64,000 bases of DNA from Myxococcota bacterium (GTDB taxonomy: Bacteria > Myxococcota_A > Bradymonadia > UBA7976 > UBA1532), in the NCBI GenBank assembly GCA_963169045.1, contig CAUJDF010000026.1, forward strand, positions 1 through 64,000, given 5' to 3'. Below the pieces are notes generated by a model. The model was given only the letters and a program-made list of their open reading frames with translations. It searched no databases and was not told the DNA's origin. Below are positions 7,904 to 16,773 of this stretch, in pieces. Made by a program: the position numbers and the translations under genes. Positions within the stretch are counted from its first letter, which is position 1; each line of letters starts with the position of its first letter.

Positions 7904-10723
7904 TCATCGCTCCAGGAAACGGAACGCGCGCCAGTCGGAGGCGGGCTCGGCCGCGGCGAGGGCGAGCTGCGCGCGCGCCAACGCCGCCGCCGGGTCCCAC
8001 GGACCGGGGCGTCGTTCGTCGTAGAGGTGCTGGCTCATCTTGCGAGCCAGCGAGTTCGTGACCGGACGCACGGCGGCGACCACCCCGCGCGCGCCGGCGA
8101 TCAGAAATGCCTGTGCCAGGCCGACGCTCTCGGCGGGGGCCACGGTGCCCGCTTCGCTGCGGGCCGTCTCGCACGCCGAGAGGACGACCCACGCCGGGCT
8201 CACCCCCAGCGTCAGGATGTCGCTCACCGTCAGCGAGCTGCCCTCGGCGAGCGGCAGCGCGCTGTCCCAGCCCTCGCGGCCGGCGAACACGCCGTGACCG
8301 GCGTAGTGCAGCAGACCGGCCTTCGGCAGCGCCTCGAGGAGGGCCTGGCGCGTCGCCTCGCGCGTGGTGAGCTGCGAGATCTCGGCGTAACGAGTACCGG
8401 TGAGCGCGCGGCGCACGTCGTTCGCCTCGTCACGCGCCGGCAGCAGGTCGCCCTTCGGATCGGCGACGAGCAGCGCGCGATCCGCGTCGATGGCGGTGCC
8501 CGACTCGCCCACGTCCAGCGACCAGGCGACCACGAAGTGCTCGACCAGCGGGCGTCCCTGCCACGGCATCGTGTGCAGGTCGACGTCCCGCAGTCGCCCG
8601 TAGGCCAACAGGCGCAGTCGGCGCGCACCGGCGAGGACATCAGCCAGCGGTTCGAAGAGCCACGCCGAAGCGGTCGCGTCCGGATCGGGCACGCCTGCGC
8701 ACGCCTTCGGGATGGTCCGGGCCGCGAGCGCCACCGGCGCCTCGGTCGCCTCGCGCACGCCGCGCGTCACGGCCGCGTCGGCAACGAGCGTCGCGGGCGC
8801 GGCGTGGCGCGTCGTCCCCGCCAACACGAACGCGTCGAGCGTACACGCCGGTGGCGCGCCAATGCGCTTCGCGACGACACCGCGGGTCGTCGCCCCGAAG
8901 ACGATCCAACCCGAATCCCCGGGGAACCAGATCAGGATCGCCTCGCCTTCGGCGGGCGGCCGCAGCGGGGCGTCCACCTCGCCGGCTCCGCCGAGGACCG
9001 CCACCGCCCGATCGAGGGCAGCGCGCATCCGGCGCAGCCGCTCTGCGCGCTCGGTGGCGGCCGCCTCGCGCTCGCGGCCTGTCAGGGCCCAGGCGGTGGC
9101 CCCCTCCGCCTCCACCGCGTCTCGCTCGCGACGGTACTCGGCGTATGCCGTCTCCCATGCCTGCCGCCGCGCGGCCGAGAGGCGGGCGACGCGGTCGGCC
9201 CCGCCGCCCGGGAGCGCGCGACGGCGCGCGCGACGCGCCACGGCCATCGCCTCTTCGGCGCGGCCGACATCGACGAGCAGGTCGACGAGGCGGCGGGCAC
9301 TCGCCTCGCGGTCGGCGAGGAAGTGGACGCGTCCTTCGTCCACGGGCACGAGCATGCTCTCGTCCGAGAGCTGCGCCTCGGCGGTCCGATACGCGGCGAG
9401 GGCCCCTTCCCGATCCCCGAGCGCCTCGAGCGCGCGGCCGCGGCCCACCTCGGCGCGCCAGCGCAGCTCGGCCGCGGCGGTCGCCTCGGCGAGCCTGCCG
9501 AGATCTTCGTAGCGGGCGCGCGCCTCTTCGAACTTCCCCGCGGCGAACGACAGGCGGGCCTCGATCGCCAGTCGCCACGCCAGGATCTCGGGGGCGTCCG
9601 GCAGCGCCGCCGCCTCGGCCAGCCGCCGCTGGGCATCGTCGAACCGGCCCGCCTGCACTGCGTCCAGCGCGAGGTTCACGAGCGCGTTCGCCACACGAAG
9701 CGGCCGCCCGGGGCACTGGCCGCGGTAGAGGCCGAGGGACTCGGCCAGCCACTCGCCCGGGCGCGCCTCTGCCAGCGCGTCGAACGTCCGCTCTCGCTCG
9801 AGCAGCGCGATCCAGGCTCGGTTGTCGAGGATGGCCGCCTGGTCACATTTCGAACGCTCGGCCATGCCTGCGTGAAGCGCCGCGAACGCCCGTTCGGCTT
9901 CGCGGGCCTGCCCCATGCGCAGCCGCGTCGTCGCCATCTCGACGTCGACGTTCCAGGCCAGCGGCATCTCGAGGCGCTCGGCACTGCTCCGTGCGCGCTC
10001 GAAGAACTCCAGCGCCGCCCGGAAGTCGCCGGCGTCGCGTGCGAGAACAGCCTCGTGGAAGATGCGGCGCGCTTCCGCCTCGTGCCAGGTGGTGTCGTAC
10101 GCATCGAGCCCGGCGAGGGCCGCGTGCGCCTCGGCGAAGTCACGCCGCTCGATTGCCGTGAAGGCCTGCATGAGAGCGCTGCGCACGCCGCCCGACACGT
10201 GCCCGGCGCGGAACTGCGCCGCCGACGCCTCGCGGAACAACCCGACCGCCTTCGCCAGCTCGCCCGCCTTGCGCGCCTCGCGCGCCAGCTTGTCGAGCGC
10301 CGGACCGCGGGTCGCCGCCTCCCCGGTCGCCTTCTGGAGCGCCGCCGCGTCCATCGCGGCGACCGGGTCGGGCCGGGGCGGCGCCACCGCGATGCGCCAC
10401 GTCCCGCGCGCGCCGTTGCCGCGCGCCGTCAGCCGCACCTCGGTCGCGCCCGCCTCGACGCGGACGCCGAGCAGCCGGCCGCCGCCCACGTCGCGCGCGG
10501 GCCCCGCGGTTCCGCCGGCGACGCTCAGCGTGTCGGCCCAGGGGGCGTCGACCCAGAGGCGCATCAGCGCGTCCTCCCCGAGCACGCACACGGGCCCGGC
10601 GTCGACCGCGGCGCAGCCGGCGAAGCGGACGACGGGCGCCCGCTCGACCTCGGGCGGGGGTGGGGCGCCGCAGCCACCGAGCGCGAGGAGCACGGCCGCG
10701 ACGCGCACGAAGAGGCGAGACAT
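7904..10723 (-). CDS. Lipoprotein with TPR repeats and C-terminal CHAT protease domain
   Basis: A 939-residue protein. The signal peptide with lipobox (LLALGGC, Cys18) predicts an exported, lipid-anchored protein. Residues about 110-450 are Ala-rich helical repeats of TPR type (for example AGDFRAALEFFERAR, AGKFEEARARYEDL). A helical linker leads to the CHAT domain (about 620-939), a clan CD cysteine peptidase related to caspases. The catalytic dyad is present: His about 810 in HYAGHGVF and Cys about 851 in LSACET, followed by the conserved AQAFLIAGARGVVA. The start at 10723 gives the signal peptide; an upstream in-frame ATG would put 12 charged residues before it. It is the first gene of the CHAT/subtilase/repeat-protein cassette and diverges from miaE. 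Confidence 0.9.
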   Translation of the reverse strand: MSRLFVRVAAVLLALGGCGAPPPPEVERAPVVRFAGCAAVDAGPVCVLGEDALMRLWVDAPWADTLSVAGGTAGPARDVGGGRLLGVRVEAGATEVRLTARGNGARGTWRIAVAPPRPDPVAAMDAAALQKATGEAATRGPALDKLAREARKAGELAKAVGLFREASAAQFRAGHVSGGVRSALMQAFTAIERRDFAEAHAALAGLDAYDTTWHEAEARRIFHEAVLARDAGDFRAALEFFERARSSAERLEMPLAWNVDVEMATTRLRMGQAREAERAFAALHAGMAERSKCDQAAILDNRAWIALLERERTFDALAEARPGEWLAESLGLYRGQCPGRPLRVANALVNLALDAVQAGRFDDAQRRLAEAAALPDAPEILAWRLAIEARLSFAAGKFEEARARYEDLGRLAEATAAAELRWRAEVGRGRALEALGDREGALAAYRTAEAQLSDESMLVPVDEGRVHFLADREASARRLVDLLVDVGRAEEAMAVARRARRRALPGGGADRVARLSAARRQAWETAYAEYRRERDAVEAEGATAWALTGREREAAATERAERLRRMRAALDRAVAVLGGAGEVDAPLRPPAEGEAILIWFPGDSGWIVFGATTRGVVAKRIGAPPACTLDAFVLAGTTRHAAPATLVADAAVTRGVREATEAPVALAARTIPKACAGVPDPDATASAWLFEPLADVLAGARRLRLLAYGRLRDVDLHTMPWQGRPLVEHFVVAWSLDVGESGTAIDADRALLVADPKGDLLPARDEANDVRRALTGTRYAEISQLTTREATRQALLEALPKAGLLHYAGHGVFAGREGWDSALPLAEGSSLTVSDILTLGVSPAWVVLSACETARSEAGTVAPAESVGLAQAFLIAGARGVVAAVRPVTNSLARKMSQHLYDERRPGPWDPAAALARAQLALAAAEPASDWRAFRFLER

Positions 10724-10854
10724 GCGCGCATGATGCGTCGCGCGGTCGCCCGCCGGCAAACGCCGCGCGGATTCATGTGCTCTTGGGCGGATGCGGTCAC
10801 GGGGTGTCTCGTCGCCTCCGTGTCCGAGGAGACGACATCGGCGCGCCCTTTGCC

Positions 10855-10882
10855 CTTAAATGGGCCGGCCCAAGACTTAAAT
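10855..10882. promoter_or_regulatory. Operator-like palindrome flanked by direct repeats, in the CHAT-miaE divergent region
   Basis: A perfect 12-base palindrome, TGGGCCGGCCCA (10861-10872), sits between two copies of CTTAAAT (10855-10861 and 10876-10882) spaced 21 bases apart, two helical turns. This is an AT-containing island in very GC-rich DNA and is within the 194-base gap between the divergent CHAT lipoprotein and miaE genes. The layout fits a dimeric regulator site controlling one or both genes; no regulator is identified. Confidence 0.4.
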
Positions 10883-10917
10883 CGCGCAATTCCATGTGCT
10901 AGAAGCGTCGGACCGCC

Positions 10918-11493
10918 ATGCTCCGTCTTCGTTACGCCACACCGCCGGCCTGGACGACGATCGCCACGGGTGACCTCGACGCCTTCCTGCGCGACCACGC
11001 CGCCAACGAGCGCAAGGTGTCTCACAGCGCGCTGACGCTGGCCGTGCAGCACTACGCGCGATCCGAGCTCGTGGCCGCGCTGATCGAGGTCGCGCAGGAG
11101 GAGCTCGAGCACTTCCGCCAGGTCTTCGAGGCGCTGCGGGCGCGCGGGGGGCACCTCGGCCCCGACATGCCCGATCCGTACACGGGCGCGCTGCACCGGC
11201 AGGTGAAGCACCCGGAGGTCGACACGTACCTCCTGCGCCGCCTCGTGCTGTTCGCGGTGATCGAGGCGCGGGGCCACGAGCGGTTCGCGATGCTGACCGA
11301 GGCGCTCGATCCCGGACCGCTGAAGCAGCTGTACGCCGAGCTGACGCGCTCTGAGGCGCGCCACCACGCGCTCTACCTGCGCCTCGCCCGGCAGACGTTC
11401 GGCGAGGCGGCGGCGCGCGCGTGCCTCGACTGGCTGCTCGACGTCGAGGCCGAGGTGATCCGCGGCCTGCCGCTGCGGGCCGCGCTGCATTGA
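10918..11493 (+). CDS. miaE: tRNA-(ms2io6A)-hydroxylase
   Basis: A 191-residue diiron enzyme of normal MiaE length. It hydroxylates the isopentenyl side chain of ms2i6A at tRNA position 37. The ferritin-like four-helix metal site is visible: Glu in HYARSELVAALIE, the EELEHFRQVF helix, the IEARGHERF helix and the SEARHHALYL helix. The segment GPDMPDPYTGALHRQVKHP between helices is also typical. The stop overlaps the start of the PIG-L gene (TTGA at 11490-11493), so it heads a three-gene overlapping operon with two sugar-related genes. That association is unusual for a tRNA modification gene. Confidence 0.9.
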   Translation: MLRLRYATPPAWTTIATGDLDAFLRDHAANERKVSHSALTLAVQHYARSELVAALIEVAQEELEHFRQVFEALRARGGHLGPDMPDPYTGALHRQVKHPEVDTYLLRRLVLFAVIEARGHERFAMLTEALDPGPLKQLYAELTRSEARHHALYLRLARQTFGEAAARACLDWLLDVEAEVIRGLPLRAALH

Positions 11494-12116
11494 TCGTCCT
11501 CGGCTTCTTCCCCCACCCCGACGACGAGAGCTGGGCCGCCGGCGGCCTGCTGGCGCTCGCCGCGGACCGCGGCCACGACGTGCGCGTGCTGTGCGCGACA
11601 CGCGGCGAGGCCGGCGGCGACCCGGCGGTCCGCAGCGCCGAGCTCGCGGCCGCTTGCGCGGTGCTCGGGTGCGCGCCGCCCCGCTTCCTCGAGCTGCCCG
11701 ACGGCGGCATGGCGACGGCGGCGCCCGACGCCTTCCGCGCCGCGCTCGACAGGCTGGCGCCCGACGTCGTCGTCTCGTTCGGCGAGGACGGCGCCTACGG
11801 CCACCACGACCACGTCGCCTGCGCGCGCTGGGCGGCGACCCACGCCGGCGACCGCCTGCTCCGGTGCGCCTTCCCGCCGGGCCTCTTCGACCCGGTGCGC
11901 CGCGCGCTGCGCCGGACGGGCCTCGTCGACCGGACCGTCCCGCTCGGCGTCGCCGCGCCGGACCACGTCGTCGACCTGGCGACCGTGCGCGAGCGCAAGC
12001 GCGCCGCCATCGCCGCGCACCGCTCGCAGCACCGCGGCGGTGTCTTCCTGCGGCCGGGCCTCGTCGAGGCGCTGCTCGACCGCGAGGCCTACGTGGGATG
12101 CGCGTCCTTCATCTGA
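11490..12116 (+). CDS. PIG-L family deacetylase (LmbE-like)
   Basis: A 208-residue zinc-dependent N-deacetylase of the PIG-L/LmbE/MshB fold. The metal site is visible: PHPDDE near the N-terminus (residues 9-14) and HHDH in the YGHHDHVACARW segment. GEDGAYGHHDH matches the family. Known relatives remove acetyl groups from GlcNAc-linked lipids or thiol precursors. The start is taken as TTG at 11490, which overlaps the miaE stop and gives the family's usual short N-terminus (LIVLGFF). It overlaps the following glycosyltransferase gene by 19 bases. The pair recalls glycosyltransferase/deacetylase pairs of mycothiol and bacillithiol synthesis, but no ligase gene is nearby. Confidence 0.85.
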   Translation: MIVLGFFPHPDDESWAAGGLLALAADRGHDVRVLCATRGEAGGDPAVRSAELAAACAVLGCAPPRFLELPDGGMATAAPDAFRAALDRLAPDVVVSFGEDGAYGHHDHVACARWAATHAGDRLLRCAFPPGLFDPVRRALRRTGLVDRTVPLGVAAPDHVVDLATVRERKRAAIAAHRSQHRGGVFLRPGLVEALLDREAYVGCASFI

Positions 12117-13162
12117 CGCGCGACCTCGCGCCGCGCGCCCGCGGCGGCGTCTCGACCGCCGTCGCGGGGATGGTGCGCGCGCTGACGGCCGCCGGCGTCG
12201 AGTGCGCCGTGATCTCGTTCGACGACTGGCGCCCGACGCGGCGGGGCGGCGCCGCCGTCGAGGACGCCGGGCGCGTGCTGCGCCTGTCGGGGCCGGACGC
12301 CCTGCCCGCCGCCGAATTCTTCGCGCGCGATTTCCGCCCGGAGATCGCGCACGTGCACGCGGACCTGCTCTGGCCGTTCGCGGCGGGGCTCGGCGTCCCG
12401 ACCGCGCTGTCGGTGCACGTGCTGCACGCGGAGCAGAACCGCGTCCTCGGCATCGCCGAGCGCACGCTGAGCCTCGCCGCCCAGGAGCGCGCGCTCGCCG
12501 CGGCGGAGGTGGTGCTCGCGCCGTCGCGCGCCGTGGCCGCGCTCGTCCCCGGCGCGCGCCTCGCGCCGCTCGGCGTCGACGACGCGCCGCCCGGCGTCGC
12601 GGACGCCCTCCTCGCCGACGCACCTGCGACACCGCACGCCGGCGTCGCGCGCGCCGGCGTGCTCTACGCGGGCCGCTTCGCCGACATCAAGGGCACCGAC
12701 GTGTTCTTCGCCGCCGCGGCGCGCCTCGACGCCCGGTGCATCGCGGCCGGCGGCGTCCCCGGCAATCCGCGCGCCGAGAACCGGTGGCGACGCCGCGCCG
12801 GCGCCGTCGAGTGCCTCGGCTGGCTCGACGACCTCGCGCCGCTGTACACGCGCGCCGCCGTCGTCGCGGTCCCGAGCCGCTTCGAGACGTTCGGGCAGTC
12901 GGCGCTCGAGGCGATGCGGCACGGCGCACCCGTCGTCGCCAGCCGCGCCGGCGCCCTGCCGGAGCTCGTCGAGCACGGCGTCACCGGCCTGCTCGTCCCG
13001 CCCGGCGATCCGGACGCGCTCGCCGCAGCCGTCGCGTCCCTGCTCGCCGACCCCGCGCGCGCCGCCGCCCTCGGCGCCGCGGCCGCCGCGCGCGTCCGCG
13101 AGCGCCATTTGTGGCGCCACGCGCTGCCCGCGCTGCTCGACGCCTACGCCCGTCTGCGCTGA
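12098..13162 (+). CDS. Glycosyltransferase family 4
   Basis: A 354-residue GT4 enzyme. The N-terminal domain begins MRVLHLTRDLAPRARGGVSTAV, a glycine-rich acceptor loop. The donor half has VLYAGRFADIKGTDVF, then VVAVPSRFETFGQSALEAMRHG, containing the EX7E motif, then PVVASRAGALPELV and TGLLVPPGD. It is complete and somewhat shorter than many GT4 enzymes. It starts inside the 3' end of the PIG-L gene, so the two proteins are probably made together and act in consecutive steps (sugar transfer, then deacetylation or the reverse). The acceptor is unknown. Confidence 0.87.
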   Translation: MRVLHLTRDLAPRARGGVSTAVAGMVRALTAAGVECAVISFDDWRPTRRGGAAVEDAGRVLRLSGPDALPAAEFFARDFRPEIAHVHADLLWPFAAGLGVPTALSVHVLHAEQNRVLGIAERTLSLAAQERALAAAEVVLAPSRAVAALVPGARLAPLGVDDAPPGVADALLADAPATPHAGVARAGVLYAGRFADIKGTDVFFAAAARLDARCIAAGGVPGNPRAENRWRRRAGAVECLGWLDDLAPLYTRAAVVAVPSRFETFGQSALEAMRHGAPVVASRAGALPELVEHGVTGLLVPPGDPDALAAAVASLLADPARAAALGAAAAARVRERHLWRHALPALLDAYARLR

Positions 13163-13342
13163 CCGCCCCGTCGCGCAGATCCCGGCCGGCCCGCTGCCGC
13201 TTGTCGTCATCCACCATTCCGGCGGGCGGCTTGACGCCGGGAGCGCCGCGATGCCGTCGGGGACGAGGCTGCTCGTGCGCGTTGCGCGTGACCGCGTCCC
13301 ACGGCCGCCGTCCGTGTCGTCGCTGGCGCTCCGTCGACCGTC

Positions 13343-13501
13343 GTGGACACCAGGGCGCTGCCAGATCGACTCCGGCTCCTGGGTCTCTGTCTGTACGGTC
13401 GCTTCGGCGCCGGTTCTCGGGGCTTCTCTTCGAGCCGGACCCAGGCGGTCTTCCGCGAGATCTGGCGAGCTCGCAATCGAGACATCAAGCGCAAGAAGTG
13501 A
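13343..13501 (+). CDS. Possible small basic protein or gene remnant
   Basis: A 52-residue frame from a GTG at 13343, preceded in frame by a TGA near 13287. The protein would have the middle segment LGLCLYGRFGAGSRG and a basic tail (AVFREIWRARNRDIKRKK). The tail looks like real protein and the codon use is less GC-rich than the neighbours. No Shine-Dalgarno sequence is clear. It could be a genuine small DNA- or RNA-binding-like peptide, or the 3' remnant of a larger lost gene. Confidence 0.25.
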   Translation: MDTRALPDRLRLLGLCLYGRFGAGSRGFSSSRTQAVFREIWRARNRDIKRKK

Positions 13502-13919
13502 ACCGCTCCCCGCGACTTCCGCCGCCACGCGCGCGCCCGCGCCGCGGACCGGGCGCCGCCCCCGCCTCGACGGCGGCAGGCCGGGGCCGAACACGCGCCC
13601 ATCGAGGTCCGCGCGCATGCCCGGATCCAGCGCCTGCTCGTCCGCCAGGGCGGCGCGCGCGCCCGATCAGCCCCAGCGCCGAGCTGCGCAGCGCGAACGC
13701 CTCCTCCCGCGCGCGGGGTGTCGCCCGCCGGTCGGTGCGCGCGCTGAGCAGCGCCTCAATGCCGCGGCTCTCGGCGATCAGCGCCTCGAGCTTCGGGCGC
13801 AGCGGCGCGCGGACGAACGGATCGAGGCGATCGAGCTCGGCGCCCAGCGTCGACGGCGGCGCGCCAGTCGGACCGGTCAGCCGCCGACGGAGCGTGTCGG
13901 CGGACCTGGATGGGTGCAT
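13485..13919 (-). pseudogene. Hypothetical protein, possibly frameshifted
   Basis: From an ATG at 13919 the frame gives about 85 residues that look like a soluble helical protein (ELDRLDPFVRAPLRPKLEAL, then ESRGIEALLSARTDRRA, then REEAFALRSSALGLIGRAR). After GLIGRAR the reading becomes Arg/Pro/Gly-rich and unlike protein. Shifting one base gives ALADEQALDPGMRADLDG, which continues naturally. This suggests a frameshift near 13660, either real decay or a sequencing error. The start lies 56 bases from the stop of the toroid protein gene on the same strand. No family is recognised. Confidence 0.35.
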
Positions 13920-13974
13920 CTCGTGCGTTTCCGTGGTCGTCGTCGTGGGCTGGCGGCGGCCGGTCCGTCCGGCG

Positions 13975-15816
13975 TCAGCGACGGCGCCGCCGCCAGGGCA
14001 GGCCGAGGGCAAGCAGCAGCAGGCACCCGGACTGCGGGGCGTCGCCGGCATGGCAGCCGCAGCCGGTGGCCGCCGGTGTGTATTCGCCCGCCGACACCGC
14101 GTCCGGCGCCGTCGCGTCGGGGTCCGCCGCGTCCGGCGCCGTCGCGTCGGCGACGGCCCCGGCGTCGGCCATGGCGCACGCCGCCGTCCCCGCCACGACG
14201 ACGCAGCGCTCGTGCGCCGGGCACTCGAGATCGGCGCAGTCCTCCGCCGGCACCGGTCCCCGCGTCCCCTCGTCGATCGTGCCGTCGCAGTCGTCGTCGG
14301 CGAGGTTGCGCACCTCGGCGACGGGGCTCGCCGAGGGCCGGCACACCACGCGCCCGCCGAAGCACGCGCGCGTCCCCTCGGCGCACGCGCCGGGCCACCC
14401 GGTGGCGCAGACGTCGGGCGCCACCACCGGCGCGCCGTCGGTGAGCCGGTCGACGAACCCGTCGCAGTCGTTGTCGACGCCGTCGCACCGCTCGGGTCCG
14501 CCGTCGGGGACGCACAGCAAGCGGTCGCACGCGTCCCCGGCGCCGTCGAGGTCCGTGTCGTCCTGACCGCGGTTGGCGACCTTCGGGCAATTGTCGCAGA
14601 CGTCGCCGACGCCGTCGCCGTCCTCGTCGGCCTGGTCCGGGTTCGCGACGTCGGGGCAGTTGTCGTCGAGACCGCAGCGCGCGTCGTCGTCGCGGTCGAG
14701 GCAGCTGCCGGCGAGCGATCGCTCGAGGGTCAGGAGCGCGAACGCGTGGCTCGAGTCCGCCGTCCGGCCCTCGGGGCTGCCGGCGAAGCCCGTGCCCCAG
14801 GCGCCGCTCGCCGGGTCCTGCCACTGCAGCAGCGTGTAGGCGAAGTCGAAAGAGTGGCTCGGCGGCTCCTCCGGGAAGCCCAGGGCGCCCGGATCGCGCG
14901 CGCCGAATGCCCCGGCGTAGACCGCGCCGCCCAGGCCGTCGTCCGCAGAGACCGCCAGCGCCTTTTCGGCGGACCAGAAGTGGTAGTAGGTCACGCCCGG
15001 GCCGTCCCGCAGCGCCTCGTGCTCCCACTCGCGGCGGAGCCAGTCGAGCGCCCGCTGCGGCCCCGGCGCCCCGGCGGGCACGCCCGCGAGGCGGTAGCAC
15101 CAGAGCAGCGCGGCGGTCATCGACTTCCGCGGGGGCGAGCCGGGGTGGTACGACCCCGAGCCGTCCGCGTTCTGGTCGGCGACGAGGTAGTCGATCACGC
15201 CCGGCAGCGCCGCCCCGGCGCCGTCCACCACCTGCGACGCGGCGGCGAGGCCGCCCACGGCGAACTGCGTCACCGAGAGGTCGCCCGACGGCCCCGGGTC
15301 GAAGTAGTTCCAGCCGCCGTCGTTGCGCGGCGGCTGCCGGCCCTGCGTGCGCTCGAGCGCCGCCACGCCGTGGGCGATCGCGCGGCGCACGTCGACCTGC
15401 GCGCCGACCTCGTCGGGACCGCCGGTGCCGAGCAGGACGGAGAGCGCCATCAGGTTGCCGCCCGTCAAGTACACGTACGGCCGCGGGCCGACGTTGAGGA
15501 GGGCCGGGTCGGTCTGGATCGCGTGGGCGGCGAGACGCCGAGCGAGCGCCCGATCGTCCGCTTCCAGGCCCTCGAACCCGCGCGGGCGGCCCTGCCAGCC
15601 GACGCCGTCGCGCTTCTCGAGCAACGCCAGCAGCGCGAGGAAGTCGTGGTCGCGCTCGCCGTACGCCCCGGTGCCCGCCTCGACGTTGCGGATGTGCTGC
15701 AGGCCGCGGTCGATGGCCCGGTCGACGGCGCAGGCGAACGGCGTCGCCGGGCACGCCTGCGCCGCGACGGTTGCCGGCGCCAGGACGAGACAGGCACATG
15801 GCAGGATGCGCTTCAT
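13975..15816 (-). CDS. Secreted alpha/alpha-toroid protein with TSP3 repeats and MYXO-CTERM tail
   Basis: A 613-residue secreted protein. The signal peptide ends near VAAQACP. Residues about 30-340 look like an alpha/alpha toroid of the prenyltransferase/squalene-cyclase type (repeated [30 protein letters not shown] turns). Next come two thrombospondin type 3 Ca-binding repeats ([17 protein letters not shown]-like and [15 protein letters not shown]). Then come MopE-like metal-binding motifs ([24 protein letters not shown]). The tail has PDA-type linkers, GCGCHAG, a hydrophobic stretch and RRRRR, a MYXO-CTERM-like sorting signal. The start at 15816 is set by the signal peptide. Probably surface-exposed; enzymatic activity is not certain. 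Confidence 0.85.
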   Translation of the reverse strand: MKRILPCACLVLAPATVAAQACPATPFACAVDRAIDRGLQHIRNVEAGTGAYGERDHDFLALLALLEKRDGVGWQGRPRGFEGLEADDRALARRLAAHAIQTDPALLNVGPRPYVYLTGGNLMALSVLLGTGGPDEVGAQVDVRRAIAHGVAALERTQGRQPPRNDGGWNYFDPGPSGDLSVTQFAVGGLAAASQVVDGAGAALPGVIDYLVADQNADGSGSYHPGSPPRKSMTAALLWCYRLAGVPAGAPGPQRALDWLRREWEHEALRDGPGVTYYHFWSAEKALAVSADDGLGGAVYAGAFGARDPGALGFPEEPPSHSFDFAYTLLQWQDPASGAWGTGFAGSPEGRTADSSHAFALLTLERSLAGSCLDRDDDARCGLDDNCPDVANPDQADEDGDGVGDVCDNCPKVANRGQDDTDLDGAGDACDRLLCVPDGGPERCDGVDNDCDGFVDRLTDGAPVVAPDVCATGWPGACAEGTRACFGGRVVCRPSASPVAEVRNLADDDCDGTIDEGTRGPVPAEDCADLECPAHERCVVVAGTAACAMADAGAVADATAPDAADPDATAPDAVSAGEYTPAATGCGCHAGDAPQSGCLLLLALGLPWRRRRR

Positions 15817-15848
15817 CGGTCCCCAAGAGGCGCGGCGAGGCGCGCTTG

Positions 15849-16553
15849 TCACACGTCGGGGAGCGACCAGTCGATCGGCGTCTCGCCGCGCGCGACGAGG
15901 TGCTGGTTGATGCGCGCGAAGTGCCCGCACCCGAAGAAGCCGCGGTCCGCCGACAGCGGCGACGGGTGCGGCGCGCGCAGCACGAGGTGCCGGCGCGCGT
16001 CGATCATCGCCGCCTTCTTCCCGGCCGGCGCACCCCACAGCACGAACACCAGACCCTCGCGCTGGGCGTTCAGCACCTGGATCACGCGGTCGGTGAAGCG
16101 CTCCCACCCCTTGCCGGCGTGGGACTGCGGCTGCCCGGCGCGCACGGTCAGCACCGTGTTGAGCAGCAGCACGCCCTGGCGCGCCCAGTGCGTCAGCTCG
16201 CCGTGGGCCGGCCGCGGGACGCCGAGCTCCCGCTCGAGCTCCTTGAAGATGTTCACGAGCGAGGGCGGCGGCGGCACCCCGCGGCGCACCGAGAAGCACA
16301 GGCCGTGGGCCTGGCCGGGGCCGTGGTACGGGTCCTGGCCGAGCACGACGACGCGCACCGCCGGCAGCGGCGTGTACTTGAAGGCGTTGAAGATGTCCCC
16401 GTTCGGCGGAAAGACCGAGTGTCGCCGCTTCTCCTCGGCGAGGAAGGCGCGGAGGGCGTCGACATACGGCTGCGCGAGCTCGTCCTCGAGGGCGGCGAGC
16501 CACGTCGGCTCGAGGTCGGGACGGCGGCGTTCGGCGACGATTTCCTGAGACAT
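15849..16553 (-). CDS. ung: Uracil-DNA glycosylase
   Basis: A 234-residue family 1 UDG, normal length. It removes uracil from DNA as the first step of base excision repair. The active-site motif [18 protein letters not shown] carries the catalytic Asp, the [12 protein letters not shown] motif provides the uracil-binding Asn, and [14 protein letters not shown] holds the catalytic His and leucine loop. The start at 16553 (MSQEIV) gives the typical N-terminus. It lies 32 bases from the toroid protein gene on the same strand and diverges from the dehydrogenase gene. Confidence 0.96.
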   Translation of the reverse strand: MSQEIVAERRRPDLEPTWLAALEDELAQPYVDALRAFLAEEKRRHSVFPPNGDIFNAFKYTPLPAVRVVVLGQDPYHGPGQAHGLCFSVRRGVPPPPSLVNIFKELERELGVPRPAHGELTHWARQGVLLLNTVLTVRAGQPQSHAGKGWERFTDRVIQVLNAQREGLVFVLWGAPAGKKAAMIDARRHLVLRAPHPSPLSADRGFFGCGHFARINQHLVARGETPIDWSLPDV

Positions 16554-16710
16554 GACGCGTGCGTAGCAGTCGGGGCCGCCCCGGTCAACGCGTCTCGCGG
16601 CCCGCGGCCTGGCGCGACCTCTCCGCGACGCGGCGCGTCGTACTTCGTCCCGGAGCGACGGCCCCGGGTGGATGCGCGCCATGACGCGGTGCGTCGTCGC
16701 GGGCGGGGCG

Positions 16711-16739
16711 TTGCCTGACCCTCCCCACCGCGGCATAGT
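16711..16739 (+). promoter_or_regulatory. Candidate sigma-70-type promoter for the dehydrogenase gene
   Basis: TTGCCT (16711-16716) and CATAGT (16734-16739) are separated by 17 bases and match the -35 and -10 consensus at 4 of 6 positions each. The start codon follows at 16774, with GGGGGAG about 8 bases before it as ribosome binding site. This is one of the few promoter-like pairs visible in such GC-rich DNA. Confidence 0.4.
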
Positions 16740-16773
16740 GCACCCGAATCTTGACCGGGGGAGTTGATACGAA

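Larger units (their letters stand above)
13163..13974. other. Poorly coding stretch between the GT4 gene and the toroid protein gene
   Basis: These 812 bases hold no gene of the strength seen elsewhere. Third-position G/C is visibly lower in the small frames here than in flanking genes (codons such as GGT, TCT, CGA, AAT). Two weak candidates are listed separately: a short + strand frame ending at 13501 and a - strand frame at 13485-13919, which overlap at their 3' ends. The block may be a decayed gene or a scar of past insertion. Confidence 0.4.

Noticed and set aside
3868-8061. Long + strand frame (about 1,400 codons) opposite mlaE, the repeat protein and the subtilase
   Set aside because: Gly/Arg/Asp-rich without domains; the - strand genes have complete catalytic motifs.
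5104-10723. Bacterial gasdermin pore system with associated proteases
   Set aside because: Gasdermin operons pair a small pore protein with a cytoplasmic protease. The proteases here carry export signals and the third gene is a single-span protein with tandem repeats, not a gasdermin-like fold.
12040-16548. Long + strand frame (about 1,500 codons) from the GT4 gene through the toroid and ung genes
   Set aside because: It is opposite or out of frame with well-supported genes and has no protein-like features. Composition artefact.
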